From Balanoglossus misakiensis (lineage: Eukaryota > Hemichordata), in contig CM082597.2 in assembly GCA_040954595.2 (NCBI GenBank), positions 5,394,001 to 5,458,000 of the forward strand: a DNA stretch of 64,000 bases, written 5' to 3'. A program made the position numbers and the translations under genes. The notes under the pieces were generated by a model. It was not told the origin of the DNA. It saw nothing but the letters and a program-made list of their open reading frames with translations, and ran no database searches. Each line of letters opens with the position of its first letter. Position 1 is the stretch's first letter. Positions 62,901 to 64,000 of this stretch are shown here, in pieces.

Positions 62901-64000
62901 TTTCATGAGCTATAACCCATGGTTTTTATCAAAAAACCACCAAATTCTGAAATTTCGCGAGGTCGGAAAATTGACATTTCTGGATGATTTTCATGAGCTA
63001 TAACCCATGGTTTTTATCAAAAAATGACCACATTTTGAAATTTCGCGAAGTCGAAAAATTGACATTTCTGGACCATTTTCATGAGCTATAACCCATGGTT
63101 TTTATCAAACAATGACCACATTTTGAAATTTCGCGAAGTCGAAAAATTGACATTTCTGGAGGATTTTCATGAGCTATAACCCATGGTTTTTATCAAAAAA
63201 CCACAAAATTTTGAAATTTCTCGAAGTCGAAAAATTGACATTTCTGGATGATTTTCATGAGCTATAACCCATGGTTTTTATCAAAAAACCACCAAATTCT
63301 GAAATTTCGCGAGGTCGAAAAATTGACATTTCTGGATGATTTTCATGAGCTATAACCCATGGTTTTTATCAAAAAACCACCAAATTCTGAAATTTCGCGA
63401 GGTCGAAAAATTGACATTTCTGGATGATTTTCATGAGCTATAACCCATGGTTTTTATCAGAAAACCACCAAATTCTGAAATTTCGCGAGGTCGAAAAATT
63501 GACATTTCTGGATGATTTTCATGAGCTATAACCCATGGTTTTTATCAAAAAACCACCAAATTCTGAAATTTCGCGAGGTCGAAAAATTGACATTTCTGGA
63601 TGATTTTCATGAGCTATAACCCATGGTTTTTATCAAAAAACCACCAAATTCTGAAATTTCGCGAGGTCGAAAAATTGACATTTCTGGATGATTTTCATGA
63701 GCTATAACCCATGGTTTTTATCAAATAACCACCAAATTCTGAAATTTCGCGAGGTCGGAAAATTGACATTTCTGGATGATTTTCATGAGCTATAACCCAT
63801 GGTTTTTATCAAAAAATGACCACATTTTGAAATTTCGCGAAGTCGAAAAATTGACATTTCTGGATGATTTTCATGAGCTATAACCCATGGTTTTTATCAA
63901 AAAATGACCACATTTTGAAATTTCGCAAAGTCGAAAAATTGACATTTCTGGATGATTTTCATGAGCTATAACCCATGGTTTTTATCAAAAAACCACCAAA
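41991..64000. repeat. 88-bp satellite DNA array, about 250 monomers, running off the window
   Basis: Head-to-tail copies of an AT-rich monomer of 88 bp, measured from repeated cccatggt positions (for example 42233 and 42321). Each unit reads through catgagctataacccatgg, then tttttatcaaaaaaccacc, then tgaaatttcgcga and gacatttctgg. Most monomers differ by only a few bases, with shared variants at set sites: ccaccaaa or tgaccaca; gcgaggtcg, gcgaagtcg or ctcgaagtcg; gatgatt or gaccatt; acccatgg or acgcatgg; gagctata or gagtaata. Nearly every unit has an NcoI site (ccatgg) and most have tcgcga. Every frame is soon closed by stops, so it is non-coding. The first monomer (41991-42040) is the most diverged, as expected for an array edge. 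No gap or foreign insert is seen over 22 kb. Confidence 0.98.

Noticed and set aside
41991-64000. CRISPR-like array or coding repeat
   Set aside because: There are no unique spacers between repeats, the monomers abut, the host is an animal, and all frames contain frequent stops.

Overview
The window looks like nuclear DNA from an animal. Genes are split by GT-AG introns, there are Pol III tRNA genes, microsatellites and transposon relics, and the two large gene families are animal ones (polycystin-1-like, CYP2-type P450). The mix of a lectin/REJ/GPS/PLAT polycystin, tandem three-exon CYP2-like genes and short gtacatgtac tracts would fit a marine invertebrate deuterostome such as amphioxus. 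That placement is inference; no sequence here proves the species.

Region 1 (1-20.8 kb, minus strand) holds one very large gene, a polycystin-1-like receptor/channel protein. I could place 28 consecutive exons with matching intron phases (2988 codons). In order they encode a C-type lectin domain, three Thr-rich mucin-like exons (the largest with about 24 copies of a 57-bp repeat), an REJ region, a GAIN/GPS module with an intact HLT cleavage site, a first membrane helix, a PLAT domain, and the polycystin membrane region. The first (signal peptide) exon and the last channel exons were not found; the latter lie beyond position 1.

Region 2 (20.8-34.7 kb) has no convincing long gene. It carries nine tRNA genes, five Gly(GCC) and four Pro(TGG), most of them in a ladder of duplicated Pro-Gly units between 24.8 and 29.4 kb. 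A frameshifted non-LTR reverse transcriptase tail sits inside one unit. Several inverted-repeat elements follow, including a small one with an 8-bp target duplication.

Region 3 (34.7-41.1 kb, plus strand) holds two tandem CYP2-like cytochrome P450 genes with the same three-exon, phase-1 structure (499 and 497 residues). A 544-bp inverted-repeat transposon lies between them and a fold-back element lies in an intron of the second. The two genes are a patchwork of nearly identical and strongly diverged segments.

Region 4 (about 41.99-64.0 kb) is an uninterrupted satellite array, about 250 head-to-tail copies of an 88-bp monomer, still running at the window edge. Diagnostic variants recur at exact multiples of 88 bp (7, 9, 12, 19, 23, 27 and 30 monomers), which shows nested higher-order structure. 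This array and its edge next to a P450 gene are the most unusual part of the window.
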